Source: a virus. Taken from it: a stretch of DNA of 64,000 bases. Position 1 is the stretch's first letter, and each line of letters starts with the position of its first letter. Location: positions 1 through 64,000 of the IMG/VR virus record IMGVR_UViG_3300020442_002661; one strand, 5' to 3'. A program made the position numbers and the translations under genes. Of the stretch, positions 24,194 to 32,973 are shown one piece after another. The notes beneath the pieces are model-generated. The model did not search any database. It saw only the letters and a list, made by a program, of their open reading frames with translations, and was not told where the DNA came from.

Positions 24194-25089
24194 TCATATT
24201 TCTTTCTTAAATGTTCCCATGGCAAGCCAGCAATACATTCGTCTTCTCGCCATTGACAGTATCCTAAATTATTTAACCATTGTTGCCTTTCAAACATTAC
24301 TGGTTGTTCAATCAATTTTAAACTTTTATTTGAAACATCATATGCCATACAACTTGGACACATGCTAAAAGTAGGAATGCCTTCCATTGCACTTTCTGTT
24401 AAGGCATTACTGTTAAATCCAACAACACACCAAGCATCATCAAAGTCTCTTTGTAAACCTGCTCCGCCTTCTAGTAATCCTGCACCATCTGTATTTTTGC
24501 TTATCTCTACATCAAAGTCTTTTAGAACTTCCATTTGTCTGTCTTGCCTTAACGGATGCATACGCACACGTATTGGTCTATCTGTATAAGTTTGTATCTC
24601 TTTAAGCGTATGACTAACAAACCCTTTATAAGTTCCGTGCTTTTTAAGTAAATTTACAAGACTACTATCGCCAGGACGTTGTAAAATAACAAGAACATAG
24701 TCGCCATTAGATTGCCAATCTTTTACAGTTAAATTTTGATCTTGTTTAATTTGTTCCCATCTATCGCTTGGACTATTTTCATTACAGTAATCACCTTCAT
24801 CTCTAAAATAACTTGTCCAACTGTATCTATGATATGCCATTGGATTTGGTGGTGCTGGCATATTTTTTCTAAACACTGCGCTTTCTGTAACAATATAAGG
24901 CTTGCCAGAATCCTTTACATATTTGTATATGTGTCCAATTTTCTTTTCTTTTTTTGATCCTGATTGGTTACTTTGCACAAGCACGTCTGCTGTTTCTATA
25001 GAATCTACATCTGCAAATGGAACCGTTATCCAATCTTTAGGTAGCGGATGATAACTCCACATTAATTCTTCAATAGCGACTATTTTCAA
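24190..25089 (-). CDS. Capsule/Kdo-transferase-like glycosyltransferase, paralogue 4
   Basis: A 299-residue paralogue with IQTYTDRPIRVRMHPLRQDR, GFNSNALTESAMEGIPTFSM, AYDVSNKSLKLIEQPVMFER and a QWLNNLGYCQWREDECIAG tail, plus the MAYHRYSWTSYFRDEGDYCNE segment matching paralogue 2. It overlaps the upstream methyltransferase by 20 bases. Confidence 0.7.
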   Translation of the reverse strand: MKIVAIEELMWSYHPLPKDWITVPFADVDSIETADVLVQSNQSGSKKEKKIGHIYKYVKDSGKPYIVTESAVFRKNMPAPPNPMAYHRYSWTSYFRDEGDYCNENSPSDRWEQIKQDQNLTVKDWQSNGDYVLVILQRPGDSSLVNLLKKHGTYKGFVSHTLKEIQTYTDRPIRVRMHPLRQDRQMEVLKDFDVEISKNTDGAGLLEGGAGLQRDFDDAWCVVGFNSNALTESAMEGIPTFSMCPSCMAYDVSNKSLKLIEQPVMFERQQWLNNLGYCQWREDECIAGLPWEHLRKKYE

Positions 25090-25630
25090 AGAACAATCCT
25101 CTGTTTCTTACAAATGCTTTTTTACTTCTATGTGCATTCATAGTGCTTGCTTGTCTAATAAACTTTGTGTACGTTTGATTATGAAAGAATCCATATTCTT
25201 TAAATTTGTCTATCCAGTATTGCTCTTCTTGTAAGTTTACATGATGATGCCCTTTCCAACCTGGAGGTGCATATGTCATAATAACATACTTACATTGTTG
25301 AAACGCTGGCATATAATTTGGTTGATATTGTTCGTATACATGTTCAACAAATTCTACACTCCAACCTAAATCAAATTTCTCTTTGATAGGAGCAGGACCT
25401 TTTGTAAAATCGTGTAATAAAAAATTGCTTGAATTTTTTCTTTCTAGTGTATAGTCACCGTCAACACCTAAAACTTTTAATCCTTTTTGTTCAGCAAGCT
25501 CAACCATACCTCCTGGGCCACATCCAATATCGAGATATGTTTCAATACCTAATGTATCAAGACACCAATTAATGACACCTTCATCTAGGTGTGTTTTATT
25601 TCCGTGTCCGCCTAAATGTTCTTCAAGCAT
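25070..25630 (-). CDS. SAM-dependent methyltransferase
   Basis: A 186-residue class I methyltransferase. TYLDIGCGPGGMVELAEQKG is motif I, VLGVDGD motif II, and DLGWSVEFVEHVYEQY the motif IV region. The HHHVNLQEEQYWIDKF segment is typical of methyltransferases in glycan clusters. It overlaps the GT-A gene upstream by 8 bases. Confidence 0.75.
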   Translation of the reverse strand: MLEEHLGGHGNKTHLDEGVINWCLDTLGIETYLDIGCGPGGMVELAEQKGLKVLGVDGDYTLERKNSSNFLLHDFTKGPAPIKEKFDLGWSVEFVEHVYEQYQPNYMPAFQQCKYVIMTYAPPGWKGHHHVNLQEEQYWIDKFKEYGFFHNQTYTKFIRQASTMNAHRSKKAFVRNRGLFFENSRY

Positions 25631-26417
25631 GTTTAGGATCCTTACCTCTAGCTTCTTGCAATAAAAATCTTTTCATAAATTTGTGTTGCAAACGTTCTTT
25701 ATTCTTACCTTTTGTATGTACCATAAATTCATTTATGCCGCTGTTGTTAAAAGGACTTTTGTTATCTTTAGGTGTTGGATTTAAATTATGAAACATGCTT
25801 TGATCTTCATATCCTAGTCTAAGTTGAAAGAAAATCCAACTGTCATGTGTTTCACGCAGATGTTCTAATCCATTTTTGTATTCATTTTCATATTTTTCTA
25901 AAAAGATTTTTGCGAAAGGTAGTTTTAAATTAAAGCTCATAAGTCCACACTCGTCATAAGTGTCTGGTCTACCTAAATATGATATTGCTTTTGTCTGCGG
26001 AAATAAACTAGATAATCTTGCATCGGTTACAGGTTGATGCATTAGTACATCTGCATCTAACCAAACTACTGTATTTGATACTTGCTGTTTTGCTTCAGCA
26101 AAAATTGCAAATGTTTTGTGAGCAAACTTAATTGCATTCCATTTGAATGCTTTTGAACTACCTTCTAGTTTGCGTCCTATTTGTCCATTGTAGTGTGGAT
26201 TGTCTTTGTATTTTTCTTTGAATTCTAACAACTGAGGACAACTTTTATACAAGTCTTTTGTTGTTACTCTATTACTAAATGCATCTAAGTTAATATTATC
26301 TTCTGTGTAAATTATAATTTCGCAACTGTCAGAAAGATATTTGTCCCAACTTAGTAAGTTAGTTTTTGATGTAGATTTCCAATATTCTTGATTTAAACTT
26401 GTAACAAATGTGTACAT
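25623..26417 (-). CDS. GT-A-type glycosyltransferase, paralogue of 18985-19842
   Basis: A 264-residue protein with VVWLDADVLMHQPV (DxD) near residue 135, preceded by SKAFKWNAIKFAHKTFAIFA and followed by CGLMSFNLKLP and HDSWIFFQL. The C-terminus is basic (HTKGKNKERLQHKFMKRFLL). Its ATG meets the end of uvsY, so the whole glycan cassette follows the uvsX-uvsY genes directly. Confidence 0.7.
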   Translation of the reverse strand: MYTFVTSLNQEYWKSTSKTNLLSWDKYLSDSCEIIIYTEDNINLDAFSNRVTTKDLYKSCPQLLEFKEKYKDNPHYNGQIGRKLEGSSKAFKWNAIKFAHKTFAIFAEAKQQVSNTVVWLDADVLMHQPVTDARLSSLFPQTKAISYLGRPDTYDECGLMSFNLKLPFAKIFLEKYENEYKNGLEHLRETHDSWIFFQLRLGYEDQSMFHNLNPTPKDNKSPFNNSGINEFMVHTKGKNKERLQHKFMKRFLLQEARGKDPKHA

Positions 26418-26872
26418 TATAACGTAGCGTCCTCCATACCAGCAACTCTCAGCTTGACAATATTAGTTATCTGCCATTGCTTCTGGTCTAGAGCTTTTAA
26501 GACTCCTAACCATTTGTTACGTAGTAAGGCGAACTCGTTAATAATCTTTTCATAGTCAACAACATCTGCTTCGCCGTCGACATATTTTTCAACGTCACGA
26601 CTTGATAATGCTCGTTGATAATTTTCTAAATATTTTTTGAAATACGAGCTACGCAATCTACGTAGCTCGATATTCATATAGTTTAGTATAGCTTCAATTT
26701 CTTGAAGTTGGTTAAATCGGTGTTCAACAATACCCGGCATAGCCGCAGATGCTCTTTCAACATTGCCACTAAGTTTACATTCTACTTTTGCATCTTCAAG
26801 TTCACTTTCAAAGAACTGAATTGCAGTAGGTATCTTACCAATGTCTCTTGATATCTCGCTATACCAACCCAT
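26417..26872 (-). CDS. uvsY: UvsY-like recombination mediator
   Basis: A 151-residue, highly helical protein. The string EKYVDGEADVVDYEKIINEF followed by LLRNKWLGVLKALDQKQW and TNIVKLRVAGMEDATL matches the form of UvsY annotated in marine T4-like phages. UvsY loads UvsX recombinase onto gp32-covered single strands. Synteny supports it: uvsX lies two genes upstream and gp32 just before that. T4 UvsY is 137 residues. Confidence 0.75.
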   Translation of the reverse strand: MGWYSEISRDIGKIPTAIQFFESELEDAKVECKLSGNVERASAAMPGIVEHRFNQLQEIEAILNYMNIELRRLRSSYFKKYLENYQRALSSRDVEKYVDGEADVVDYEKIINEFALLRNKWLGVLKALDQKQWQITNIVKLRVAGMEDATL

Positions 26873-27111
26873 TATTCATCCCAATCAAAACCGTCTTCGT
26901 TGTCATACACTTCTTCTGCATCTTCATCCAAATAATAGTGTATTGCATTATCGAGTATGTTATCTGCACCTAGGGCTTCTCTAAAAGTGTTATCTTCTGT
27001 ACCCATATCTGCAAGCAAATCAACATAGCGTTCTGCGGCTGTGTCAATATGCTTCTTATCTAAATACTCTTTAAAGCACATCCAAAACTCTTGAATCTGT
27101 TCTTCAGTCAT
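26872..27111 (-). CDS. Small acidic protein between uvsX and uvsY
   Basis: A 79-residue, strongly acidic protein (ending EDAEEVYDNEDGFDWDE) with no known domain. It overlaps uvsX by 8 bases and uvsY by one, so the three are coupled. Marine T4-like phages often have a small gene here, as I recall. A modulator of recombinase or a DNA mimic is possible but unsupported. Confidence 0.6.
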   Translation of the reverse strand: MTEEQIQEFWMCFKEYLDKKHIDTAAERYVDLLADMGTEDNTFREALGADNILDNAIHYYLDEDAEEVYDNEDGFDWDE

Positions 27112-28195
27112 TAATTACAGGCTCCTCAACGTGATTTTCGATTTCGACTGTGTCGTCGTCTTCGGTATTTACCACGGAAGCCTCTTTTTGTAGGTAATCT
27201 GACATAACTTTGTCAAGAAGTTCACCTGACCAATTTTTACGATATTCAAGTAATTCTTCGCCTGCTGTTGTAACATATTTTAAACGATTGCCTTGCTTTT
27301 CGATAACACCTTTTTTCTCAAAAAGTTCAAGTAGTCCACTGTAAGGATTCATACCTGTTTCGTATGGAATCTTTACCTGTACACCTTCGAAAGGCTTAGC
27401 GTAACGTGTTTTCATTACCTTACAACCTGCACGAATACCACGTACTTCGCTGATCTTGTTGCCATCTTCATCTTCTTTTAGTTTTAGTTTTTTCATTGCT
27501 ACAACAATTGAAGATGCATAGATAAAGCCTTGACCACCTGAAATCTTATCATCTGGATCAAACATGTCTTGCGATGCATATGTGTGGTTAGTACATACAA
27601 GTCCTACATTATGTGAACCAATCATGTTAACTGTGTTACGAACAAGTGCAGTCAATGCCTTAGGCTTACGACCCATATCACCTTTCATATCACCTTTGTT
27701 AAACTGATCAACATCTGTAGGTGTTAGTAACATACCTAAACTATCAATAACAAACAACACTTTAGGGCGTTCTTCTTCTGCCATTGCTTTATAGTCTGTC
27801 ATAAACACACTAATAGTTTTAGCAACGTCATCAATCATTGACATGTTTAATTTAAGTAGTTTATCTTCACTTGTATCTACATCTAGTGCATGTAGCCAAG
27901 TTTCATCAAGTGCGTTCTCTGAGTCAATAAGAACTACAAAGATACCTTGTTCTTGTGCGGCTTTTACGATATTGCCTGCACAAATGTAACTTTTACCTGC
28001 ACCACTTTCGCCTGCAAATACAGTTACCTTACCTAGTGGAACACCTTTGTGAAAGTCTCCTGATACTAGATAGTTGAGTGCATAATTACCTGTACCAATC
28101 CAATCAGTAGGATCGTTAAATCCTGCACTCATGCCTGAAATAGATTTAGTTAGTTGTGTCCTAAACTTAGTAGGATCAAACGACTTTGTTGCCAT
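27104..28195 (-). CDS. uvsX: UvsX RecA-like recombinase
   Basis: Forms ATP-dependent filaments on single strands and drives strand exchange. Walker A is GESGAGKS (residues 62-69), Walker B is VLFVIDSLGMLL, and the DNA-binding L1/L2 area includes KISGGQGFIYASS. The 363-residue length is close to T4 UvsX (391). TAGGAG upstream gives a ribosome binding site, and the gene follows a terminator-like hairpin after gp32. Confidence 0.92.
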   Translation of the reverse strand: MATKSFDPTKFRTQLTKSISGMSAGFNDPTDWIGTGNYALNYLVSGDFHKGVPLGKVTVFAGESGAGKSYICAGNIVKAAQEQGIFVVLIDSENALDETWLHALDVDTSEDKLLKLNMSMIDDVAKTISVFMTDYKAMAEEERPKVLFVIDSLGMLLTPTDVDQFNKGDMKGDMGRKPKALTALVRNTVNMIGSHNVGLVCTNHTYASQDMFDPDDKISGGQGFIYASSIVVAMKKLKLKEDEDGNKISEVRGIRAGCKVMKTRYAKPFEGVQVKIPYETGMNPYSGLLELFEKKGVIEKQGNRLKYVTTAGEELLEYRKNWSGELLDKVMSDYLQKEASVVNTEDDDTVEIENHVEEPVIND

Positions 28196-28210
28196 AATTA
28201 CTCCTATATT

Positions 28211-28242
28211 AAAAAGCCTTAGTAGGGGATTGCTCCCCTACT
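28211..28242 (-). terminator. Hairpin with T-tract between gp32 and uvsX
   Basis: AGTAGGGGA-TTGC-TCCCCTACT (28221-28242) forms a 9-base-pair stem. On the minus strand it is followed by AAGGC and TTTTT. It should end or attenuate gp32 transcription, leaving a smaller share for uvsX-uvsY and the glycan cassette. Confidence 0.7.
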
Positions 28243-28251
28243 GTGTTAATT

Positions 28252-29253
28252 TTACTGTGACTGTCTTGCACGAATCATTGCTAAAATGTCTTGTGCATTA
28301 CCACCTTCTGCAGGTGCCGCTTCAGCCGCTGGTGCTGGAGTTGCTTCTGCTACTGGAGCCGCCGGAGCCGCTTCAGGTGCTGGTGTTGCCTCAGGTGCTG
28401 GTGTTGCCGCTGGAGCAGGAGTTGTCGGAGCCGCTTGCGCTACCGGATCACCTGTTCTTGCCGCCATACCCGCTGGACGGAAGTATTGTCCCCAACGGTC
28501 CATGTCATATGCTTCACCATCTACTGATGCTTCAAACATTTCTTGCATGACCTTAAGTTCTACTTCACCTGGCTTTTTAGGCAGGAAGTCATTAAGATTA
28601 AACAAGCCGTGTGTATTAACTGCTTGCATCTCTGCATCACTAAGTGGACGTTCTCTACGTGCCCAAGTACTAGTGCTATAGTCTGCATAGCCACCTTTAC
28701 TTGCTTTGTTAAGACGGAAGTCTACACCAGCAGTATAATCTGTTGGCAGTTCTTCCATATCTGGATCCATAAGCGCCTGCTTGATGATTTGAAAAATTTG
28801 TGGGCCAATAATAAACCTACGGATTGGATTTTCCGGAGTTCTATCTTCTTGTAACGGATTATCTGTTACAAACCCTTGGAAGATATACGAACGTTTCTTC
28901 CAATATTTACGACCCATGTCTTCTAAACTTGGATCTTTAAACCAGCCACGTACTTCATTAAGAATGTTACATGTCTCGCCGTACATTTCCATACATGGAA
29001 TTTGTACTTGTACTGGACGACTGTCTGTTTCGCCTTTTACACCAGCGAATGGAAGTTTGATCAACAAACGCTCTTTCCAGAAGAAAGTGTTGTCTGCATC
29101 TCCATCAGGAAGGAATCGCATTGTACTGCTTTCGCCTTCTTTCATATTCCAAAATGGGTAAATTGCGTTATCGCCGCCGCCGCTGTTAGAGTTACCACTT
29201 GTGCGGTTCTCTTGTTCTTTGAGCTTTGCTCGGATCTCAGCTAATGATGCCAT
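28252..29253 (-). CDS. 32: Single-stranded DNA-binding protein, T4 gp32 type
   Basis: A 333-residue protein starting MASLAEIRAKLKEQENRTSG, the N-terminal cooperative-binding (B) region. A core OB-type domain follows (FWKERLLIKLPFAGV, CNILNEVRGWFKD, KRSYIFQGFVTDNP). The last 80 residues are a Pro-Ala linker with repeated APEA and ending DILAMIRARQSQ, unlike the acidic Asp-Glu tail of T4. The Ala-Ala codons here are all GCG-GCW while single Ala codons are GCA or GCT. The ATG at 29253 has a strong AAAGGAGG; a longer frame to 29325 reaches back into the promoter and is rejected. Confidence 0.88.
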   Translation of the reverse strand: MASLAEIRAKLKEQENRTSGNSNSGGGDNAIYPFWNMKEGESSTMRFLPDGDADNTFFWKERLLIKLPFAGVKGETDSRPVQVQIPCMEMYGETCNILNEVRGWFKDPSLEDMGRKYWKKRSYIFQGFVTDNPLQEDRTPENPIRRFIIGPQIFQIIKQALMDPDMEELPTDYTAGVDFRLNKASKGGYADYSTSTWARRERPLSDAEMQAVNTHGLFNLNDFLPKKPGEVELKVMQEMFEASVDGEAYDMDRWGQYFRPAGMAARTGDPVAQAAPTTPAPAATPAPEATPAPEAAPAAPVAEATPAPAAEAAPAEGGNAQDILAMIRARQSQ

Positions 29254-29314
29254 AGTATGCCTCCTTTTATATTGCCTATGTGCTTTGTGCCTTTTTGTAT
29301 ATAGCACATTATGT

Positions 29315-29343
29315 ACTATACACAACTATATAGCAGAAGTCAA
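29315..29343 (-). promoter_or_regulatory. Sigma70-type promoter of gp32
   Basis: On the minus strand TTGACT (29338-29343), a 17-base spacer and TATAGT (29315-29320). A leader of about 55 bases ending in AAAGGAGG follows, in contrast to the leaderless arrangement of the helicase and primase promoters. It sits in the 120-base gap between the 29374 gene and gp32, which otherwise holds nothing I can recognise. Confidence 0.7.
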
Positions 29344-29373
29344 GTGAAATCTGCTAAATTCTTGATTTTTTTA

Positions 29374-31332
29374 CTAAATTCCTGCTAGAGCCTTAAGAGT
29401 TTCAACTGCCGCCATAGCCTTTTTGTCCTTTTCTAGCTCGGCTTGCCGTTTCATAAGCTCTTTTTTCAGCTCTGGGTCTTTAGTTGTGTTGGGGTCCTTC
29501 TTAATATCTTGAAGTGCCTTCAACTTCGCTTTCAGATCCTTATCATCTTTGGTATCTGTAGCATATTCAATTTGCATATCGCCCTCACCTCTTACAGGTT
29601 TATCATATGATGGATCATCTGCTTTTGACAGGTCATCAACATCTTCTTCATCTAAATTGTACTTTTTCATTATAGCATTGATTGTAGAAAACATTTTAGC
29701 TGTAATAGGACTCGTGCCTGTTTTGTTTGAAATAAAGTCTTCATGATCATCTCCATCCCAACTTGTATCAAGCTCGTCTGTTGGATAACCTTTCATTTTG
29801 TTAAATGCTTCAACTTCATTTTCCTCAAAGGCATCTGCCGTAATACCTGAGTCCAATTTAGCACGTATCCATCCTTGTGCTAGATCATCGCCATTTGTTC
29901 CTTTGTATTGGTTAAATTTTTCGAACCAATCTTGTACTTCTATTTGGCCTTGTTTCATTGCGCCTTCTTGAACCGCATCCATAGGAATCATTACTTCTTC
30001 ATATTTTTGCATAATACGTTCAATAAAGTCTTTTGCAGATTCGATCTTATCTTCACCGTAGTCTTTTTCGACTGCTGTCAGCACTGCTGTTTCGCCTTTT
30101 GGAAACTTGCCAGTTTCTCTATCAAACATTGTTAGAATAAATTCAGTCATTGGTAGTTTTGGCTTTTCAGCTTTTGGGTTACCGTCCATTTTAGATAGCG
30201 CACCGTCTGGACCAATTTTTACATCCATTGGTCCGTCCATGTCGTCATGCTTTTCTGCAAACTGTCCCATCATTTTTTCAAATGCATATTCTATATCATC
30301 TGTTGTAGGAATATCTACAGATTCACTCTCTGATCTTTCAGCTACAGTATCTTTATCGCCTTCACCTAATAAATCTTCCGGACCTAGTTCTACTGCTTTT
30401 GTTGCTTCACTTACTAACTTATAGATATAAGGAAATACATCTTTTAGTTCTTCGTTAAACTGACGAATTGTAAGTTGGTCAATCCAATCACCTGCAACAT
30501 CTTCTGGTACTTCTTGTAGATCAGTTTTTACAAAGTTTCTAAATGCTTCTGTGTAATAACCTTTACGCTGTAGTCTCATTACACTGTCTTTTACTAGATC
30601 AATACGTTCATTTACAATATCCATATAACCTAACAAGCCCTCGGCCATGACTCCGCTTCTTGCCATATATGTTTTAAATTTACGTAGTTTGTTTAATTCT
30701 TCTGAAAGACCTAATACGTGCTTACCAAAATCATCGTATTGGTTTCCGCCTTCTGCAACATGACGTGCCATTGCTCTTGCACCATTTAGATGTTTGTAAG
30801 GATACTTAAATCTTTCACCATCTTTATTTTCAATATAAATGGCGCCAATTTTTTGTGTTCTGTTTTCACTGACGCTTTCTGTATGTTTTATTACAATACG
30901 AGCTGAGTCAATGTCTTGATAACTTAGCCTTGATGTACCGTATAATTTAGATTCTGTCATGGTATTGTCTCCGGTATTTTTTGCTAAAAATTTATAATCT
31001 CTTCTATTTAAGTTTGACTTTTGAATATCTCTGACGTCAAAGTTTAGCAGTCTTTTTCTAGCAAATGTACGTAGCTCTTTCAAAAAATCATACCAGTGTT
31101 TCTTTGTTGCTGGTTGATCGTTATCAAACAAAGCGTCACTATACATTACGCTAATTTTATCATCGTCTAAACTTACACTAACTTTTGAGTCTTTATTGTA
31201 CTCAAATTCATAAAAACGTGATTCGCTAGGTACGTTTGTAACTTGACCCTGCTCATTGCCAATGGTCATACGCTTAAACCTACCACGTAGTTTAGAAAAT
31301 AATTCTTCGCCTATTTTATCCAAGTCTTTCAT
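29374..31332 (-). CDS. Large late protein downstream of terminase, putative virion or assembly protein
   Basis: A 652-residue, acidic, mostly helical protein with no domain I know. The C-terminal 80 residues are a Lys/Asp-rich coiled-coil-like stretch (KDDKDLKAKLKALQDIKKD). The start is the ATG at 31332, five bases after GATAAATA; the in-frame TTG at 31347 lies inside the promoter. Its place after gp17 and its late-type element suggest a structural or packaging role. Confidence 0.5.
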   Translation of the reverse strand: MKDLDKIGEELFSKLRGRFKRMTIGNEQGQVTNVPSESRFYEFEYNKDSKVSVSLDDDKISVMYSDALFDNDQPATKKHWYDFLKELRTFARKRLLNFDVRDIQKSNLNRRDYKFLAKNTGDNTMTESKLYGTSRLSYQDIDSARIVIKHTESVSENRTQKIGAIYIENKDGERFKYPYKHLNGARAMARHVAEGGNQYDDFGKHVLGLSEELNKLRKFKTYMARSGVMAEGLLGYMDIVNERIDLVKDSVMRLQRKGYYTEAFRNFVKTDLQEVPEDVAGDWIDQLTIRQFNEELKDVFPYIYKLVSEATKAVELGPEDLLGEGDKDTVAERSESESVDIPTTDDIEYAFEKMMGQFAEKHDDMDGPMDVKIGPDGALSKMDGNPKAEKPKLPMTEFILTMFDRETGKFPKGETAVLTAVEKDYGEDKIESAKDFIERIMQKYEEVMIPMDAVQEGAMKQGQIEVQDWFEKFNQYKGTNGDDLAQGWIRAKLDSGITADAFEENEVEAFNKMKGYPTDELDTSWDGDDHEDFISNKTGTSPITAKMFSTINAIMKKYNLDEEDVDDLSKADDPSYDKPVRGEGDMQIEYATDTKDDKDLKAKLKALQDIKKDPNTTKDPELKKELMKRQAELEKDKKAMAAVETLKALAGI

Positions 31333-31337
31333 ATTAG

Positions 31338-31345
31338 TATTTATC
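31338..31345 (-). promoter_or_regulatory. T4-late-type promoter element GATAAATA
   Basis: GATAAATA overlaps the stop codon region of gp17 on the minus strand. Five bases (CTAAT) separate it from the ATG of the 29374-31332 gene. Confidence 0.6.
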
Positions 31346-32924
31346 AATAGTTGCTACTTATGAAGATAGGCATCGGCGGCTCATAATCTTCATCAGTTTC
31401 TGCCTGATTGAAGGTATTATACACCCTAGGATCCCAATCTTTGAGTACGCTCATCATTCTAATTGCTAACAGTGTTGCACTAATAAGATCGTCTGTAGTT
31501 CCTACTTTTGCATTATAACTGCTTCCTGTAGCAACAAAGTTTTTAAGTTCTGATATAAGTGCATTTGAATTTACTATCATTTTATCACTTTCGATCATAC
31601 TTTTTAACCTGCTACATGCTGTAACTTTTGTGCTGTGTGTTGTATTAAATCCTTTGCGGAACTTGCGTACATGTCCTTTACGAATTGGTTCACTTACAAA
31701 CAAGCCCGGTATATTTTCTTCACCAAAGTCGTTGATAACAATAAGTGCCGCTTCACCTAGTCCGTTGTTCTCAACACTCCAGTAAATACTTTGTGGTGAA
31801 TTAGTTGTGCTTTCAATATACTTACAAATATCTGCAAGCACACGTATTTGTCCTGGTATAGCTGTTTGGTTGTGTCGCCATTCTGCAACTTGTGTATAAC
31901 TAGGTAGTTCAAATACTTGAATAGCACTGTAGTCTCCACCTGTGCCCATACTAGGATCAAGTGCTACAGCATAGGTAAATTCTGATGTTGGCTTTTTATA
32001 CCAACGAGTTTGCCCCATGTTTATTACAGGTTGTATTCCTTCTAACACTGATAATTTTATACTGTTGATAAGTGTTTCATCAAATACTAGGAATTCACAA
32101 CCATATTCTCTTCTAAATTTTTCTTCACCAATACGTCCAATTTCATCATCTTTCCATTGTTCATCTCTATCTGGATGTTCATCCCAACTAGCTCTAAAAC
32201 TGTGAAAGCCGTTTATACCTACATCTTGCTCATTACCGTTAGCATCAAACTTTTCTTCTGCTTGTTTCCAAATAGTTGCAAATGTATCTTCGTCTGAATT
32301 AGGTGTGCTTGTAATAATAGCACGACCACCTGTTGCTAGTGTAGGTGATATTGATGTCCAAAATTCATCTGCAATCGTAGGTTGTACAAACGCAAACTCA
32401 TCACAATATAATAATGATATAGACATACCTCTACCAGTATTTCCAGTAGTTGTAGCACTCATAATCCTGCTACCATTTTCAAATTCTATACTACCTTTGT
32501 TATAACTTGTTACACCTGCTCTTATAAAGTCAGGACAAGTTTCATACACATATCTAATACGTGTCATAATTTCCTGTGCGCCTGTATACTTGTGTGCCGC
32601 AATAAGCACAGTTTGATCTGGATTAAACATTGCATACCAAGCTAGGTAGATTGCCGCACAGGTAGTTTTTCCTGTTTGTCTTGGCATCATATTAATATTA
32701 AATCTATATGTATGATAACTATGCATCAATCTAAGTTGATACTCATAAGGTTTAAATAATAATTTACCTTCTACAGGATGCTGTATGTATGCAAAGTGTT
32801 CAGCAAAATATAGATACCCTTTATCGGGATCCATACATTTAGATAAATGCTGTATTTGTTCTTCTGTGAATGTTTCTCGTGTATTGGCTTTTTTGGTTAA
32901 TACACCGTCTAAACTCTTACTCAT
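31344..32924 (-). CDS. 17: Terminase large subunit, T4 gp17
   Basis: The packaging motor and headful nuclease. The ATPase domain has PRQTGKTT (Walker A, residues 81-88) and LLYCDEFAF (Walker B with Asp175-Glu176). The RNase H-like nuclease domain opens with VALDPSMGTGGDYSAIQVFE and has further acidic residues near the C-terminus (GTTDDLISATL). The 526-residue length fits the family (T4: 610). An ACTAAATA element ends five bases before the ATG. Confidence 0.93.
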   Translation of the reverse strand: MSKSLDGVLTKKANTRETFTEEQIQHLSKCMDPDKGYLYFAEHFAYIQHPVEGKLLFKPYEYQLRLMHSYHTYRFNINMMPRQTGKTTCAAIYLAWYAMFNPDQTVLIAAHKYTGAQEIMTRIRYVYETCPDFIRAGVTSYNKGSIEFENGSRIMSATTTGNTGRGMSISLLYCDEFAFVQPTIADEFWTSISPTLATGGRAIITSTPNSDEDTFATIWKQAEEKFDANGNEQDVGINGFHSFRASWDEHPDRDEQWKDDEIGRIGEEKFRREYGCEFLVFDETLINSIKLSVLEGIQPVINMGQTRWYKKPTSEFTYAVALDPSMGTGGDYSAIQVFELPSYTQVAEWRHNQTAIPGQIRVLADICKYIESTTNSPQSIYWSVENNGLGEAALIVINDFGEENIPGLFVSEPIRKGHVRKFRKGFNTTHSTKVTACSRLKSMIESDKMIVNSNALISELKNFVATGSSYNAKVGTTDDLISATLLAIRMMSVLKDWDPRVYNTFNQAETDEDYEPPMPIFISSNY

Positions 32925-32929
32925 GGAAA

Positions 32930-32937
32930 TATTTAGT
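32930..32937 (-). promoter_or_regulatory. T4-late-type promoter element ACTAAATA of gp17
   Basis: ACTAAATA on the minus strand, with five bases (TTTCC) to the gp17 ATG. It differs from the usual element at the third position (T to C shift of the first bases), so it is a weaker match. Confidence 0.45.
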
Positions 32938-32938
32938 C

Positions 32939-32965
32939 AAGAAAATAGGGCCCGTAGGCCCTATT
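32939..32965 (-). terminator. Terminator hairpin upstream of gp17
   Basis: AATAGGGCC-CGTA-GGCCCTATT (32944-32965) forms a 9-base-pair stem. Reading the minus strand, TTTTC follows. It would end transcription from the 32974 gene just before the gp17 late promoter. Confidence 0.6.
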
Positions 32966-32973
32966 GAATTTGT

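Noticed and set aside
28286-28681. Gly/Ala-rich and Cys/Arg-rich plus-strand frames opposite gp32
   Set aside because: They are the reverse reading of the gp32 Pro-Ala linker; the repeated codons keep three frames open by chance.
29344-29400. A terminator after the 29374 gene from the repeated GAATTTAG
   Set aside because: The two copies are direct, not inverted, so they do not form a stem.
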